NCBI GenBank assembly: GCA_963819175.1
Contig: CAWFVJ010000018.1
Span: forward strand, 207,913 to 271,912
From: CAWBRT01 sp963819175
GTDB lineage: Bacteria; Acidobacteriota; Terriglobia; Terriglobales; Acidobacteriaceae
Direction of reading: 5' to 3'
DNA: 64,000 nt
Shown here: piece after piece, positions 8,631 to 17,406 of the stretch
Position numbering within the stretch: position 1 is the first letter of the stretch
How the letters are laid out: each line of letters opens with the position of its first letter
Translations under genes and position numbers: made by a program
The notes under the pieces: generated by a model
Told to the model about the DNA's origin: nothing
The model's database searches: none
The model's input: only the letters and a program-made list of their open reading frames with translations

Positions 8631-9245
8631 ATGCCGCTACCGATACTCGTCTATTCCGACTACGTTTGACCTTGGTGCTTCCTGGCGGAGGCTCCGCTAA
8701 AACAGGCTACAGAAGGCAAGGATGTCCAGATCGAGTGGATGCCCTTTGAACTTCACCCCGCACCGAACCCCACGCGCAGGCCGGAAAGTGATTACTTGCA
8801 GACGGCCTGGAAAGAGCGGATATATCCTATGGCGGAGAAGCTGGGGGTGCACATGAAGCTTCCCACCGTGTCGCCCTATCCGTACACCAACCTCGCCTTC
8901 CAGGGGCTGGAGTTCGCGAAGGATCAAGGCAAGGGCGATGAGTACAACGACGCGGTGTTCCGGGCCTTCTTCCAGCAGAGCAGGGACATCGGCCGTATCG
9001 ACGTGCTCGCTGACATTGCAAAGGAAGTCGGCTTGGACCCGGAGCAGTTTCGGGCTGCGCTCGAACCGGGAACTTACCGCGACCGCGTCCAGCAACTGCT
9101 ACGAACAGCATACGAACAGGTCGGCGTCACTGCGGTTCCCACCATGATCATCGGGACGCAGCGACTTGAAGGGCTTTATCCCAAGCACGTCATCCGGCAG
9201 GTGATCGAGAGCGAACTGGCGCGTGGGGCAGAGAACTCACGCTAA
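8631..9245 (+). CDS. DsbA/FrnE-family thiol oxidoreductase with in-frame TGA in the CxxC motif (candidate selenoprotein)
   Basis: Reading from ATG 8631 gives MPLPILVYSDYV, then TGA (8667-8669), then PWCFLAEAPLKQA and continuous DsbA-family sequence to 9245. The family motif here is DYVCPWC, so the TGA sits exactly at the first redox Cys, giving UPWC if read as selenocysteine. The rest is intact: the helical insert (DYLQTAWKERIYPMAEKLGV), the cis-Pro loop GVTAVPTMIIG and the C-terminal helix. Length 204 residues is normal for the family. A GGGGAAG ribosome site precedes the ATG. A hairpin follows the TGA (8674-8695). DsbA/FrnE proteins shuffle disulfides or isomerise thiol adducts. No signal peptide. 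The alternative is a TGC-to-TGA error or mutation; unlike most damage in this window it is a substitution, not an indel. Confidence 0.72.
8674..8695 (+). promoter_or_regulatory. Hairpin immediately after UGA, possible bacterial SECIS
   Basis: Four bases after the TGA the RNA can fold as GG-U-GCUUCC, loop UGGC, GGAGGC-U-CC: eight pairs (one G-U) with a single U/U mismatch. The loop has G at its second and third positions. Bacterial SECIS elements are stem-loops just downstream of UGA with a G near the start of a small apical loop that SelB recognises. The placement fits this loose pattern; folding and SelB binding are unproven. The same bases also encode conserved protein (PWCFLAEAPL). Confidence 0.45.
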
Positions 9246-9426
9246 CTGATCGGTCGCCAACCCGTTGTTGGACATGATGAACTCGCTCGCTAGCATTAAG
9301 GCGGTAGCCGCCTCGACTTGCGATGGGCCGCACGGGGTCCATGTCATCTTAGAGGGTGGCCGCGGTCGCAGCGGTAGGCCTCGGCGGTGAGGATATATCC
9401 GGCGCTTGCTTTCGGAGGTAGGACAG

Positions 9427-9845
9427 GTGACAACGTATCAACAGCAGATCCCATTCTTACCAGTGGTCACGGTGATATGCACGATCTCACCGAGCAGGTT
9501 CTTGCGGTGGTGGTTGCCTCGGCGATTCAGACTGGAATGGTCAATGTTTTCAATGTGGGCAGCACCGCCGCCGTTGGCACAATCGAGTTTGAACCCGGGC
9601 TACTACATGATCTGCCGGCTGTGCTCGACAAGCTCATTCCCCCCAGCCGCGAATACGGGCATGAACAGGCATGGCACGACGGGAATGGGCACTCGCATTT
9701 GCAAGCGACGCTGCTCGGACCATCACTGACGTTGCCGATCGCCGAGGGCAAACCGATCCTCGGAACATGGCAGCAGATCTTTCACCTTGAATGCGATGTG
9801 CGCGGGCGTGAGCGCACGGTTGTAATTACCGTGAACGGCGACTAG
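9427..9845 (+). CDS. YjbQ/UPF0047 family protein, one frameshift
   Basis: GGAGG at 9414-9418 sits eight bases before GTG 9427, which starts VTTYQQQIPF. The frame then shifts by one near 9456 and continues as TSGHGDMHDLTEQVLAVVVA to 9845. The family signatures are GHGDMHDLT, NVFNVGSTAAVGTIEFEPG, GHEQAWHDGNGHSHLQATLLGPS and GTWQQIFHLECD. The His residues form the metal site of this small trimeric fold. Members have weak thiamine-phosphate synthase activity, but the true role is unsettled. About 139 residues when repaired, the usual length. The shift is most simply a missing base. Confidence 0.85.
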
Positions 9846-9925
9846 CATGCAGGACCGCTGTCGCTCGCGGAGCCAGGCTCGAAAGGTAGCACCGCCCTCC
9901 CGCGACCCGCATGGCGCCCATCACC
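9842..9925 (-). pseudogene. Decayed glgB-type CBM48 fragment
   Basis: On the minus strand this short stretch matches the glycogen-branching-enzyme N-terminal fragment at 15786-15909: an MGA motif, a glycine-rich stretch, then ATFRAW and the shared bases encoding PRATAV. It has lost frame by at least one deletion. It lies at the end of yjbQ and carries no start or continuation. Confidence 0.5.
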
Positions 9926-10041
9926 GCGTGCAGTTCCAGATCGGATCAGACTCATGGGCCAGGTGACCGTGCATCTCTGGCCTTCCGAGGCTCGCGCGAA
10001 GGTTAGCAGCCTGCCAGATAGCGCCACCCTGGGGAACCGCG

Positions 10042-11850
10042 CTACTGGGACAACAAGCCACCGGCCGCGGATTGGCCAATCCGAGGCTCGCAGCCGATAT
10101 GGAACTTACCGTCACGCGGATCAAGCATGAGCGCGTGCACGCCTCCCCATTTGTTCAACACTGAGAACTGGTGCCCCATCTTCTCCAGTGCCTTGGCGGT
10201 ACCCACAGGGAAATCCCACTCGAGCTCGCCGGGCTCGCCATCTTCGGCGTGGAAACGCGGAGCCGCAAGCGCCTTCTGGATGCCCATTTTGTAATCGATG
10301 ACGTTCACGATCAGCTCCGTCAATTCAGTCATGATCGCCCGCCCCCCGGATCCGCCGAGGCTCATAAAGGGCTTGCCGTCTTTCAGGATCACCGTGGCCG
10401 CCATATTGTTCAATGCCAAGCGGCCGGGCTTGATGGAGTTAATGTCGCCCGGATTCGGGTTGAATAGGGTCATGCCATTATTCATGTTGATCCCAGTGCC
10501 AGGAATGGTCACGCTGCTGCCTAGAAACCAAGTGATGGTATAGGTCAAGGCGACCATGTTGCCGTCCCTGTCAACCGCCGAGGTACTGGCCGTCGAGACA
10601 TCCCCGTCGTTCCAACCGGACCCGAGGACCGCCATCTTCGGCTTATTTCCCGGCTCATACTTCCATGGATCTCCCGGCGGGACCTTCCCTTTAATCCACG
10701 GCATGGCAATCTCCGGATTGATACGGTTGCGGTTTTCCGCCGCATATTCACGCGAGATCAACCCTCGATAGGGAACAGGGTGAACTTCCGGATCGGTGAC
10801 GAAGGCAAGGCGGTCGGCGAAACCGAGTTTCATCGCCTCCAACATCAGGTGCACACTCTTTGCCGATAGTGGCCCGGCCGCAGCCAGGTCGTAGCCGTCA
10901 AGAATGTTGAGGATATGCAGCAGGTTTTCGCCGCCGGTGCAAATCGGGGACGTTGCCAACGTGTAGCCGCGATAAGTCGTCATCGCCGGCTCCTGAATGC
11001 GCACCATGCGATTTCGCCAATCAGCAAAATCCCGTGCGGTGATGATCCCGCCATGCTTCTGGATGTCATCCAACATCTTCTGCGCCAGCTCTCCCTGGTA
11101 AAAGGCATCTGGACCTTTGTCCGCGAGAACCCGCAGAGACTTTGCAAGATCCTTCTGCACGAGGCGATCGCCGCCCTTCAATGGAGTGCCATCTGGACGG
11201 GTGAAGATCTTTAGTGTCTCCGGGAAGTTCTTGAAGCGCGGATAGGCACTAGCGAGCTGGCTGGCATACCAATCGCTAATGGGAAATCCCTCCTCGGCAT
11301 AACGTATCGCAGGCTGCAGGACTTCCTTGAGGGGTTTGGTCCCGTATTTCTCAAGTGCTGTGACTAGGCCGGCAACACCGCAAGGAATCGAGATTGCTTT
11401 ATAGCCGTCGCGCTGCTCATTGTTCTTTGTCTCCCACCAGCCCATGCCGCCCCCAGCGCGTCCGGGAACGACCTCGTACATCTTCTCTTGCGCAGCCAGC
11501 GGGGCGCGTGTTGTGAAGTCAATCACGACCGGCTTGCCGACCTGCTTCAGATAGATGACCATGGCCCCGCCGTAGGCGCCCAGACCGTTCATGCCATGGT
11601 CGACCACTGCATTGGCGAAGGCCGCGGCGACAATGGCATCAACGGCATTCCCGCCATTCTGCAGCATCTCCAGCCCTGCACGCACTGATAAGGGATGCTC
11701 TGCGGAAACCCCTCCTAGGTCAGCGATGACTTCTTTCCCAACCTGTACTTCCATCCGCTGGGCTACGGCCACGCTGGAAAGAAGGACAAGAACCAGCAGC
11801 ACCAAAACTCCAGCTGAAACCCGCATCGACATCTCTCTGTTGCCTCTCAT
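10042..11850 (-). CDS. ggt: Gamma-glutamyltransferase (Ntn hydrolase), exported
   Basis: 602 residues. The ATG at 11850 follows GGGGAG at good spacing. Signal peptide around residues 8-31 (VSAGVLVLLVLVLLSSVAVA). The large subunit runs to about residue 419; the autocleavage site is before Thr420 in the DVSTASTSAVDRDGN segment, aligning with the TTHxSVVD of E. coli Ggt. A second conserved Thr lies in LTYTITWF, and GGSGGR supplies the oxyanion glycines. The enzyme cleaves or transfers the gamma-glutamyl group of glutathione and similar amides in the periplasm. The HF residues after the usual TTH are replaced (TASTS), so substrate preference may differ. Neighbours are amide hydrolases and a carboxylate transporter, suggesting peptide and amide scavenging. 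Confidence 0.92.
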   Translation of the reverse strand: MRGNREMSMRVSAGVLVLLVLVLLSSVAVAQRMEVQVGKEVIADLGGVSAEHPLSVRAGLEMLQNGGNAVDAIVAAAFANAVVDHGMNGLGAYGGAMVIYLKQVGKPVVIDFTTRAPLAAQEKMYEVVPGRAGGGMGWWETKNNEQRDGYKAISIPCGVAGLVTALEKYGTKPLKEVLQPAIRYAEEGFPISDWYASQLASAYPRFKNFPETLKIFTRPDGTPLKGGDRLVQKDLAKSLRVLADKGPDAFYQGELAQKMLDDIQKHGGIITARDFADWRNRMVRIQEPAMTTYRGYTLATSPICTGGENLLHILNILDGYDLAAAGPLSAKSVHLMLEAMKLGFADRLAFVTDPEVHPVPYRGLISREYAAENRNRINPEIAMPWIKGKVPPGDPWKYEPGNKPKMAVLGSGWNDGDVSTASTSAVDRDGNMVALTYTITWFLGSSVTIPGTGINMNNGMTLFNPNPGDINSIKPGRLALNNMAATVILKDGKPFMSLGGSGGRAIMTELTELIVNVIDYKMGIQKALAAPRFHAEDGEPGELEWDFPVGTAKALEKMGHQFSVLNKWGGVHALMLDPRDGKFHIGCEPRIGQSAAGGLLSQ

Positions 11851-12112
11851 GCGCTTCTCCCCTAGTTGGTCGTCCGTTCACCCTGACTTTACAAGAAGGC
11901 CCAGATGAAAACCGCCCATCAGGCAAACCAGACGATGTTGGACTTGAATCACCCGTATTCTACTACTCAGGAATGGGTTGGCAATGCCAAGCAATTGCAT
12001 TCACAAACGGGGATCGGACAACGCGGGAAAATCGGTCGCATGCTCACGATTGACCTGCCGCGCTGAAAGTTGTATAGCTGATACCTTATCAGTCACAAAC
12101 AAGGAGACTCCA
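11851..12112. other. Divergent promoter region, ggt / MFS operon
   Basis: About 260 bases separating ggt (leftward) from the MFS gene (rightward). It must contain both promoters. No clear operator or riboswitch fold is visible by eye. AAGGAG at 12101-12106 is the ribosome site of the MFS gene. Confidence 0.5.
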
Positions 12113-13399
12113 ATGTCTAGCATAGGCCCCACTCCGGAATTCGCGTCGCCAGCACCGACAATGCCGTGGTGGAAGGAACCGACACGAGATCAATGGAAGA
12201 CGCTGATCGCGACTTGGGGCGGTTGGTGTCTGGACATCTTCGACTACTTTCTCCTTGTATTAGTGCTGACAGAAGTCAGCAAGACCTTCGGAGTAACTCT
12301 GGTTGCGATGGGAACCGTCATCACAGGGACACTCATCTGCCGACTTTTCGGTGGCGTGATCTTTGGAACCTGGGGCGACCGTGTTGGCCGCAAGCTTCCG
12401 CTCATGGTCTCGATCCTTGCGTTTTCGGTGTTCTCCGCCTTGAGCGGTTTGGCCCCTAATTTCAAGTGGTTCTTCCTCTGCCGTCTGTTATTTGGGTTTG
12501 GCATGGGAGGCGAATGGGCGGCTGGAACACCACTTGCGATGGAGAGCTGGCCGCAGCGCTCGCGTGGTGTGGCGTCGGGCATTCTCCAGGGAGGCTATCC
12601 CTGTGGATACTTTCTCGCAACTGTGACCTATTTCTTCATTTTCCCGATTTGGGGTTGGCGGGCACTGTTCTTGGTCGGCTTCCTTCCCGCGTTGCTTCTT
12701 CTATACATCCGCACCGGTGTGAAAGAGTCGCCGGTATTTGAAGCAAGGCGCGAAGCAATGCAGAAAGCTGGTAAGAAGGAGACCGGCATTTCCGTCATTC
12801 GCCTGCTCAAGCCCGACATGCTGGGCACCAGCCTACATGCCTTTCTGCTTATGATCGGCGCCATGCTGTCGCAGTTCTGCCTGGCATCGTTGTGGCCTAC
12901 GTATCTGACTCGGGAACTGCACCTCACCATTGGACAACGTACGCAATTCTTGATCTTGCTCAATATAGGCAGCCTGCTCGGGTATTGGTCTGCGGGCGCG
13001 TTGTCGGAAAAGACAGGCCGTCGTGTCGCGCTATCCGTCTTCGCGTTGATGGGTGTTCTGCTGATCCCGCTTTATTGCCTCACCCACAACTACAATCTCG
13101 TTATGCTTGGCGGTTTCCTCGAGGGCTTCTTCGCGGTAGGCTTCTGGGGCGTGATTCCGGCATATTTGGCGGAGCGGTTCCCAACGAGTGTGCGCGGTGT
13201 CGGGCCTGGAACATCATTCAGCGTCGGTGCGGCAATCGGTTCTTTTGGGCCAACGATACAAACGTTGCTGGTACAAAAAGCCGGCTTCACGCTGGGGCAA
13301 GCGATTGCGCTCGGTACAGCCAGCGCGCTCGTCATTGTAACGATTGTCGCGTTCCTCGGTCCCGAACCGAAAGGGCGCGATTTCACTGCCGAGAATTAG
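12113..13399 (+). CDS. MFS transporter, metabolite:H+ symporter type
   Basis: 428 residues, AAGGAG six bases before the ATG. About twelve hydrophobic helices. The N-terminus has MPWWKEPTRDQWKTLIATWGGWCLD, shared with lactate/carboxylate (SHS/NanT-like) symporters; the loop 2-3 motif is GDRVGRKL and the repeat motif is SEKTGRR. Inner membrane. The following two genes are close and co-oriented, so the transporter probably imports their substrate, most likely a small organic acid. The substrate is not known. Confidence 0.87.
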   Translation: MSSIGPTPEFASPAPTMPWWKEPTRDQWKTLIATWGGWCLDIFDYFLLVLVLTEVSKTFGVTLVAMGTVITGTLICRLFGGVIFGTWGDRVGRKLPLMVSILAFSVFSALSGLAPNFKWFFLCRLLFGFGMGGEWAAGTPLAMESWPQRSRGVASGILQGGYPCGYFLATVTYFFIFPIWGWRALFLVGFLPALLLLYIRTGVKESPVFEARREAMQKAGKKETGISVIRLLKPDMLGTSLHAFLLMIGAMLSQFCLASLWPTYLTRELHLTIGQRTQFLILLNIGSLLGYWSAGALSEKTGRRVALSVFALMGVLLIPLYCLTHNYNLVMLGGFLEGFFAVGFWGVIPAYLAERFPTSVRGVGPGTSFSVGAAIGSFGPTIQTLLVQKAGFTLGQAIALGTASALVIVTIVAFLGPEPKGRDFTAEN

Positions 13400-13455
13400 G
13401 CGGAGAGGGCACGCAGCCAGCGAGTGGCAGGCATGCGATCGATACCGAACTAAAT

Positions 13456-14719
13456 ATGCGAGAAAGTAAGCGGATTGCGGTTGTGAGTACCTTGGACACG
13501 AAAGGTGAGCACGCTGCCTTCATTAAGCTGATCATCGAGAATCGAGGGCATCAAGCCGTATTGATGGATATTGGCGTGCTCGGCCAGCCTGCGGTGCCGG
13601 CGACCATCTTGCGTGAAGAGATCTCACAGGCAGGCGGAACCGACATCAATGTCCTTATTGCATCCAAGGATCGCGGCAAGGCTCTGGCAGTCATGGCAGA
13701 TGGGTTGACTGCCGTGTTGACGAAACTGCAACGGGACGGCCTCATCGACGCTGTTCTTGGAATGGGCGGTGGCGGTGGAACTGCGGTGGCATGTGCCGCG
13801 ATGCGCGCGCTGCCCATTGGAATTCCGAAAGTCATGATCTCGACCATGGCCGCGAGCAGCAAGGGTCCGGCTTACGTCGGCACCCGTGACATCGTGATGG
13901 TTAACACCATCACCGACATCATCGGCATGAACCCGATCCTTCGTGGCGTGCTGAGCAACGCCGCGGCCGGAATCTGCGGCATGGCGGAAGCCGGGGCGAC
14001 CGCCAGTCACCTTCGAGAGGAGGGCGGGCGTCCAACCGTGGCCATCACCGCTTTTGGCGTCACGACCCCAGCCGCCATGCGCTGTCATAAGTTACTGGGC
14101 GATGCAGGCTTCGACACCCTCATCTTTCACGCCAATGGCACTGGCGGACGTGCCATGGAAGAGTTGATCAACGAGGGAATCATTGACGCCGTGTTGGACC
14201 TTACGACGACAGAATTGCCCGATGAACTGTGTGGCGGCCAGCTTAGCGCTGGGCCTCACCGACTTGAAGCAGCTGGTAAGCGGCGGTATTCCGCAGGTGG
14301 TTCTGCCTGGCGCCATGGATATGGTCAACTTCACGACTCCCGAAACGGTTCCTTCCAAGTACGCCGAACGGCGATTCTACCGGCATAGTCCAAACACAAC
14401 TCTGATGAGAACCACGGTCGAAGAGAATGCGATCCTGGGCCGCTGGGTCGGGGAGAAGCTGGCGAAGTCCACAACGCGGCCGGTGCTCATTCTGCCAGTT
14501 CGGGGGTTTTCTGAATACGACAAAGAGGGTGGGGTCTTCTACGATCCCGGGGCAGACCAAGCATTTATGGATGCCGCCATTAAGGCTCTGGGTGATCGCG
14601 GAGACGTGGTTTGTCTTGACGCGTACATCAATGAGCACGTTTGCGCGGAAACCGCTGTGGCACGACTGATCAGCCTAGTTTCCACACAGCCTTCAAGGCA
14701 AGACAAACTACGTAACTGA
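13456..14719 (+). CDS. Tm-1-like ATP-binding (UPF0261) protein, one frameshift
   Basis: From ATG 13456 the protein reads MRESKRIAVVSTLDTKGEHA. It contains the glycine-rich LGMGGGGGTAVACAAMRALP, then ISTMAASSKGPAYVGTRDI and DELCGG. Near 14278 the frame shifts by one and resumes with GGIPQVVLPGAMDMVNFTTP and PVRGFSEYDKEGGVFYDP to 14719. Repaired length is about 420 residues, normal for the family. Plant Tm-1 of this family binds ATP and a viral replicase; the bacterial function is unknown. It is typically paired with, or fused to, the TIM-barrel protein encoded next. Confidence 0.86.
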
Positions 14720-14748
14720 TTCATGCCTGGAGTTGTCAGGAGGCAATT

Positions 14749-15609
14749 ATGGTAAAGCAGTACACGCGAAACGAAGTAGCGGCCCGCCTGCAAGCGACGC
14801 TTGCGGCCGGCAAGGCGATTATGATGGCGGGCGCCGGAAACGGGCTTTCGGCCAAGTGCGCTGAACTCGGTGGAATCGATCTGATCGTTATCTATAACAG
14901 CGGTAAATTCCGCATGGATGGCCTTCCGTCGATTGCTGGCCTGATGCCTTACGGCAATGCTAATGACATTGTGCTCGAACTGGGGGAAAGGCATGTTTTC
15001 CCAGCGGTAAAGGACACCCCCGTACTGGCCGGGGTTTGTGGCACCGATCCCACGCGCAACATGCGCCGGTTCCTTGAGCACGTCCGGGATGTTGGATTCT
15101 CGGGCGTAATCAACTATCCCACCATAAGCCGGTTCGACGGGAACATCCGGCGCGATCTTGAGTCAGTCGGACTAGGGTTTGTCCGCGAAGTGGAAATGAT
15201 TGCAATGGCGCGCGAAACCGGCTTGTATACCACCTGCTATGTACGAACGCCCGAAGAGAGCCGCCAAATGGCGGAAGTGGGCGTGGACCTGATCGTTCCG
15301 CACGTTGGCCTGACGACTGGCGGCACGATCGGCGCTGGTTACACACTCTCAATGGATGAGGCGGTCAAGGCTACGCAGGATATGATCGATGCGGCGCGGG
15401 CAGTTAGCCCCAATGTGATTGCCCTTGCGCACGGTGGCCCGTTCGAAGGGCCAGAACAAGTTGCTTATGTACTGGAACGCAGCAATGCGCAGGGCTTTGT
15501 TGGGGCCTCCAGCTTTGAACGTCTTCCGGTGGAACAGGCAATCGTGGGACTTGTGAAGGAGTTCAAGAAGCTACGCGTCGATGTCAACAATCGAAACCGT
15601 GTAGGGTAA
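14749..15609 (+). CDS. Phosphoenolpyruvate-hydrolase-like TIM-barrel protein
   Basis: 286 residues, with an AGGAGG ribosome site before ATG 14749. Family landmarks of the PEP-hydrolase-like / IGPS-like barrel: GKAIMMAGAGNGLSAKCAE, GGIDLIVIYNSGKFRMDG, the PYGNAND loop, GVCGTDPTR, INYPTISRFDG, VPHVGLTTGG and LAHGGPFEGPE. Cytoplasmic. It is the known genetic partner of UPF0261/Tm-1-like proteins (fused in fungi). With the MFS transporter it forms a three-gene operon with 30-60 base gaps. I infer enolate or carboxylate metabolism; the actual reaction is not established. Confidence 0.87.
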   Translation: MVKQYTRNEVAARLQATLAAGKAIMMAGAGNGLSAKCAELGGIDLIVIYNSGKFRMDGLPSIAGLMPYGNANDIVLELGERHVFPAVKDTPVLAGVCGTDPTRNMRRFLEHVRDVGFSGVINYPTISRFDGNIRRDLESVGLGFVREVEMIAMARETGLYTTCYVRTPEESRQMAEVGVDLIVPHVGLTTGGTIGAGYTLSMDEAVKATQDMIDAARAVSPNVIALAHGGPFEGPEQVAYVLERSNAQGFVGASSFERLPVEQAIVGLVKEFKKLRVDVNNRNRVG

Positions 15610-15695
15610 ACCAGCCAACCTGACCAACGTTAGGTGGAAGATATCGTAGGGCTGCATTGCGGTCTGCCCGGCACGGTCACGCAGCGACGACTGTT

Positions 15696-15781
15696 AAGGG
15701 CTTCTCGAATGCCCCAGCCAAGGAGGCAGCCCAGCAGATTTCATCGTCAGGGCACGCAGCAAAGACCTGCGGCATCGCGTC
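15696..15781. repeat. Short interspersed repeat, copy 2
   Basis: Related to 2516-2606 (see there). On the minus strand it directly follows the point where the glgB fragment loses its homology, so element and truncation coincide. Confidence 0.6.
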
Positions 15782-15785
15782 TTAC

Positions 15786-15909
15786 CGAAAACGCCATTGA
15801 CGTAAACCGCTGTCGCTCGCGGAGCCCAGGCTCGAAAGGTCGCACCACCTCCTGCCACCAGTGTGGCACCCATCGGGGTGGCGCCTGAGATGTTCTCTTG
15901 GGAAATCAT
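15786..15909 (-). pseudogene. glgB: 1,4-alpha-glucan branching enzyme N-terminal fragment (CBM48)
   Basis: The minus strand has GGGAG before an ATG at 15909, then MISQENISGATPMGATLVAG and GGATFRAWAPRATAVYVNG. This is the N-terminal CBM48 strand of GlgB-like alpha-amylase-family enzymes. Homology ends after about 43 residues, where the interspersed repeat begins. No GH13 catalytic domain exists in the window. It sits between the TIM-barrel gene and copy B of the regulator module. The well-kept start region with a ribosome site suggests recent truncation. Confidence 0.65.
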
Positions 15910-15922
15910 TCGGAGCTTCTCC

Positions 15923-16548
15923 CTATATAACAACGAGGCCTTCTCGCACACCGCGCGCGACCGCTTCTCCCCTCGTGGTTGCGCGGAGCTTTCCCAGGAT
16001 CGAGCTGACGTGAAACTTCACGGTGTGTTCGGAGATCTTCAGGCGAGCGGCGATATCCTTGTTTCCCAGCCCTTCTGCCAACATGGCCAGAACTTCCAGT
16101 TCTCGGGAACTCAGTGCTTCGCCTGGAATAACGTCAGCAGGGACAACCTCCGCATCGGCGGGCAACAACGCGTCCATGTCTTCGCTGCTGAGCACGATCA
16201 GCCCGGCGGCAGCGCCCTCGATAGCGGCCATGATCTGAGGGCCTGTAGCGTCGCGCGGAAGAACAGCTCGCACCCCGGAATGTAAGGCGCGCCGAAGCTC
16301 CGCACGTCCAAGATGATCAGCCAGCAACACCGTCGGCGGGGCATCATCTCGAATGAATGCAGAATGCCGGGCAAGTCTGTCTGCCACAGCCATCTCAATC
16401 AACAACACGTCGGGCCGGCCGTTACGTGTGGGCAGGGTGGATGCGTTCGGGATTCGCTAGTACGGTGAAGCGCGGGTCTTCCCGCAGCATCGCTTCCAGC
16501 CCAGCGCGGACAATCGGCGAGGACGCGATCACAAGGATGCGGAGTCAT
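15923..16548 (-). pseudogene. NarL/FixJ-type response regulator, frameshifted (copy B)
   Basis: The C-terminal 161 residues are open from about 16408. They include receiver beta-strands with ADHLGRAELRRALHSGVRAV and the full LuxR/NarL helix-turn-helix (LSSRELEVLAMLAEGLGNKD, then ISEHTVKFHVSSILGKL). The N-terminal ATG is at 16548 but is separated by one-base shifts near 16540 and near 16425. With repair it is a normal regulator of about 205 residues. It follows the two protease genes of copy B, so it likely senses or controls the same stress pathway. No sensor kinase lies nearby. Confidence 0.8.
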
Positions 16549-16584
16549 GCCACCTCCGCAATGCTCTCCCTGACCAGCGTAACC

Positions 16585-17406
16585 TCACATACTTCTCATT
16601 CGTCCCTCACGCAATACCTCGAGCGAAAGTGCGTGTGCCGCCACCTGAATGGCATCCGAGAGCTGCTCAGGCGAGCTGAGCGATTTCCCGTTCGACTCGT
16701 ACGATGACATCTCCGACCAGTACACCGGAAAGGTGTGCTGCGCCGCCGGCTTCGAGTTCAACGACCATCAGCCCAAGCGCAGGCACGCCTCCTTCGCGCA
16801 GACCGACTGGTCGCACCGTCACGCCGATGCTCGTCTTTTATCTCCGGCGATGAAACGCTCCACCGCGCTGCTGGTCACCGCAACTCCAAATCCGCCCACG
16901 ATCATGCTGTTGATCCCCACCACCCGCCCGTGTGCGTCGGCAAGGGGCCCGCCGGAGTTGCCGGGTGCGAGTCGAATATCGGCCCGCACCAGCACATCCG
17001 TAGGTTTAGGTCTAGCCGACACCACGCCGACCGTGAACGCGCCTGTCGCTTCGCCGGGATTGCCTACCGCGAGAACCAACTCTCCCGTGCGCAGCGAACT
17101 CGCATTGCGCGACTCCGCCGATGGCAGCGCGGAAGCCGCGATCTGGAAGGCCGCCAAGTCGCATCGTGGATCGCGACGAAGCAGCTCGGCCTCGAAGACG
17201 CGGCCATCAGCCAATTCCACCGTGTGTCGTGACGAGGTTGCCACGTGCGCATTAGTTACGATCAGCCCGTCGGATCGCCAAATCACCCCCGAACCTCTCC
17301 CAGGGCCAGACCCGCGGACCTGAACCGCGCAACGGCGCAATCGTTCCGCCACTTCGGCGAGTTCTCCTCCCAGACTGATGCTTACGGGTACAAATGGATT
17401 CATCAC
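16585..17406 (-). CDS. S1C trypsin-like serine protease with PDZ domain, frameshifted (copy B)
   Basis: The trypsin-like part (16819-17406) keeps the triad of copy A: TNAHV His, Asp in RRDPRCDLAAFQ, Ser in APGNSGGPL. The PDZ part (GGVPALGLMVVELEAGGAAH) lies in another frame after about 16830 and is broken again near 16690. Shifts occur at different bases from copy A, so they are likely sequencing errors rather than shared decay. The start overlaps the upstream protease stop by ATGA. Confidence 0.8.
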
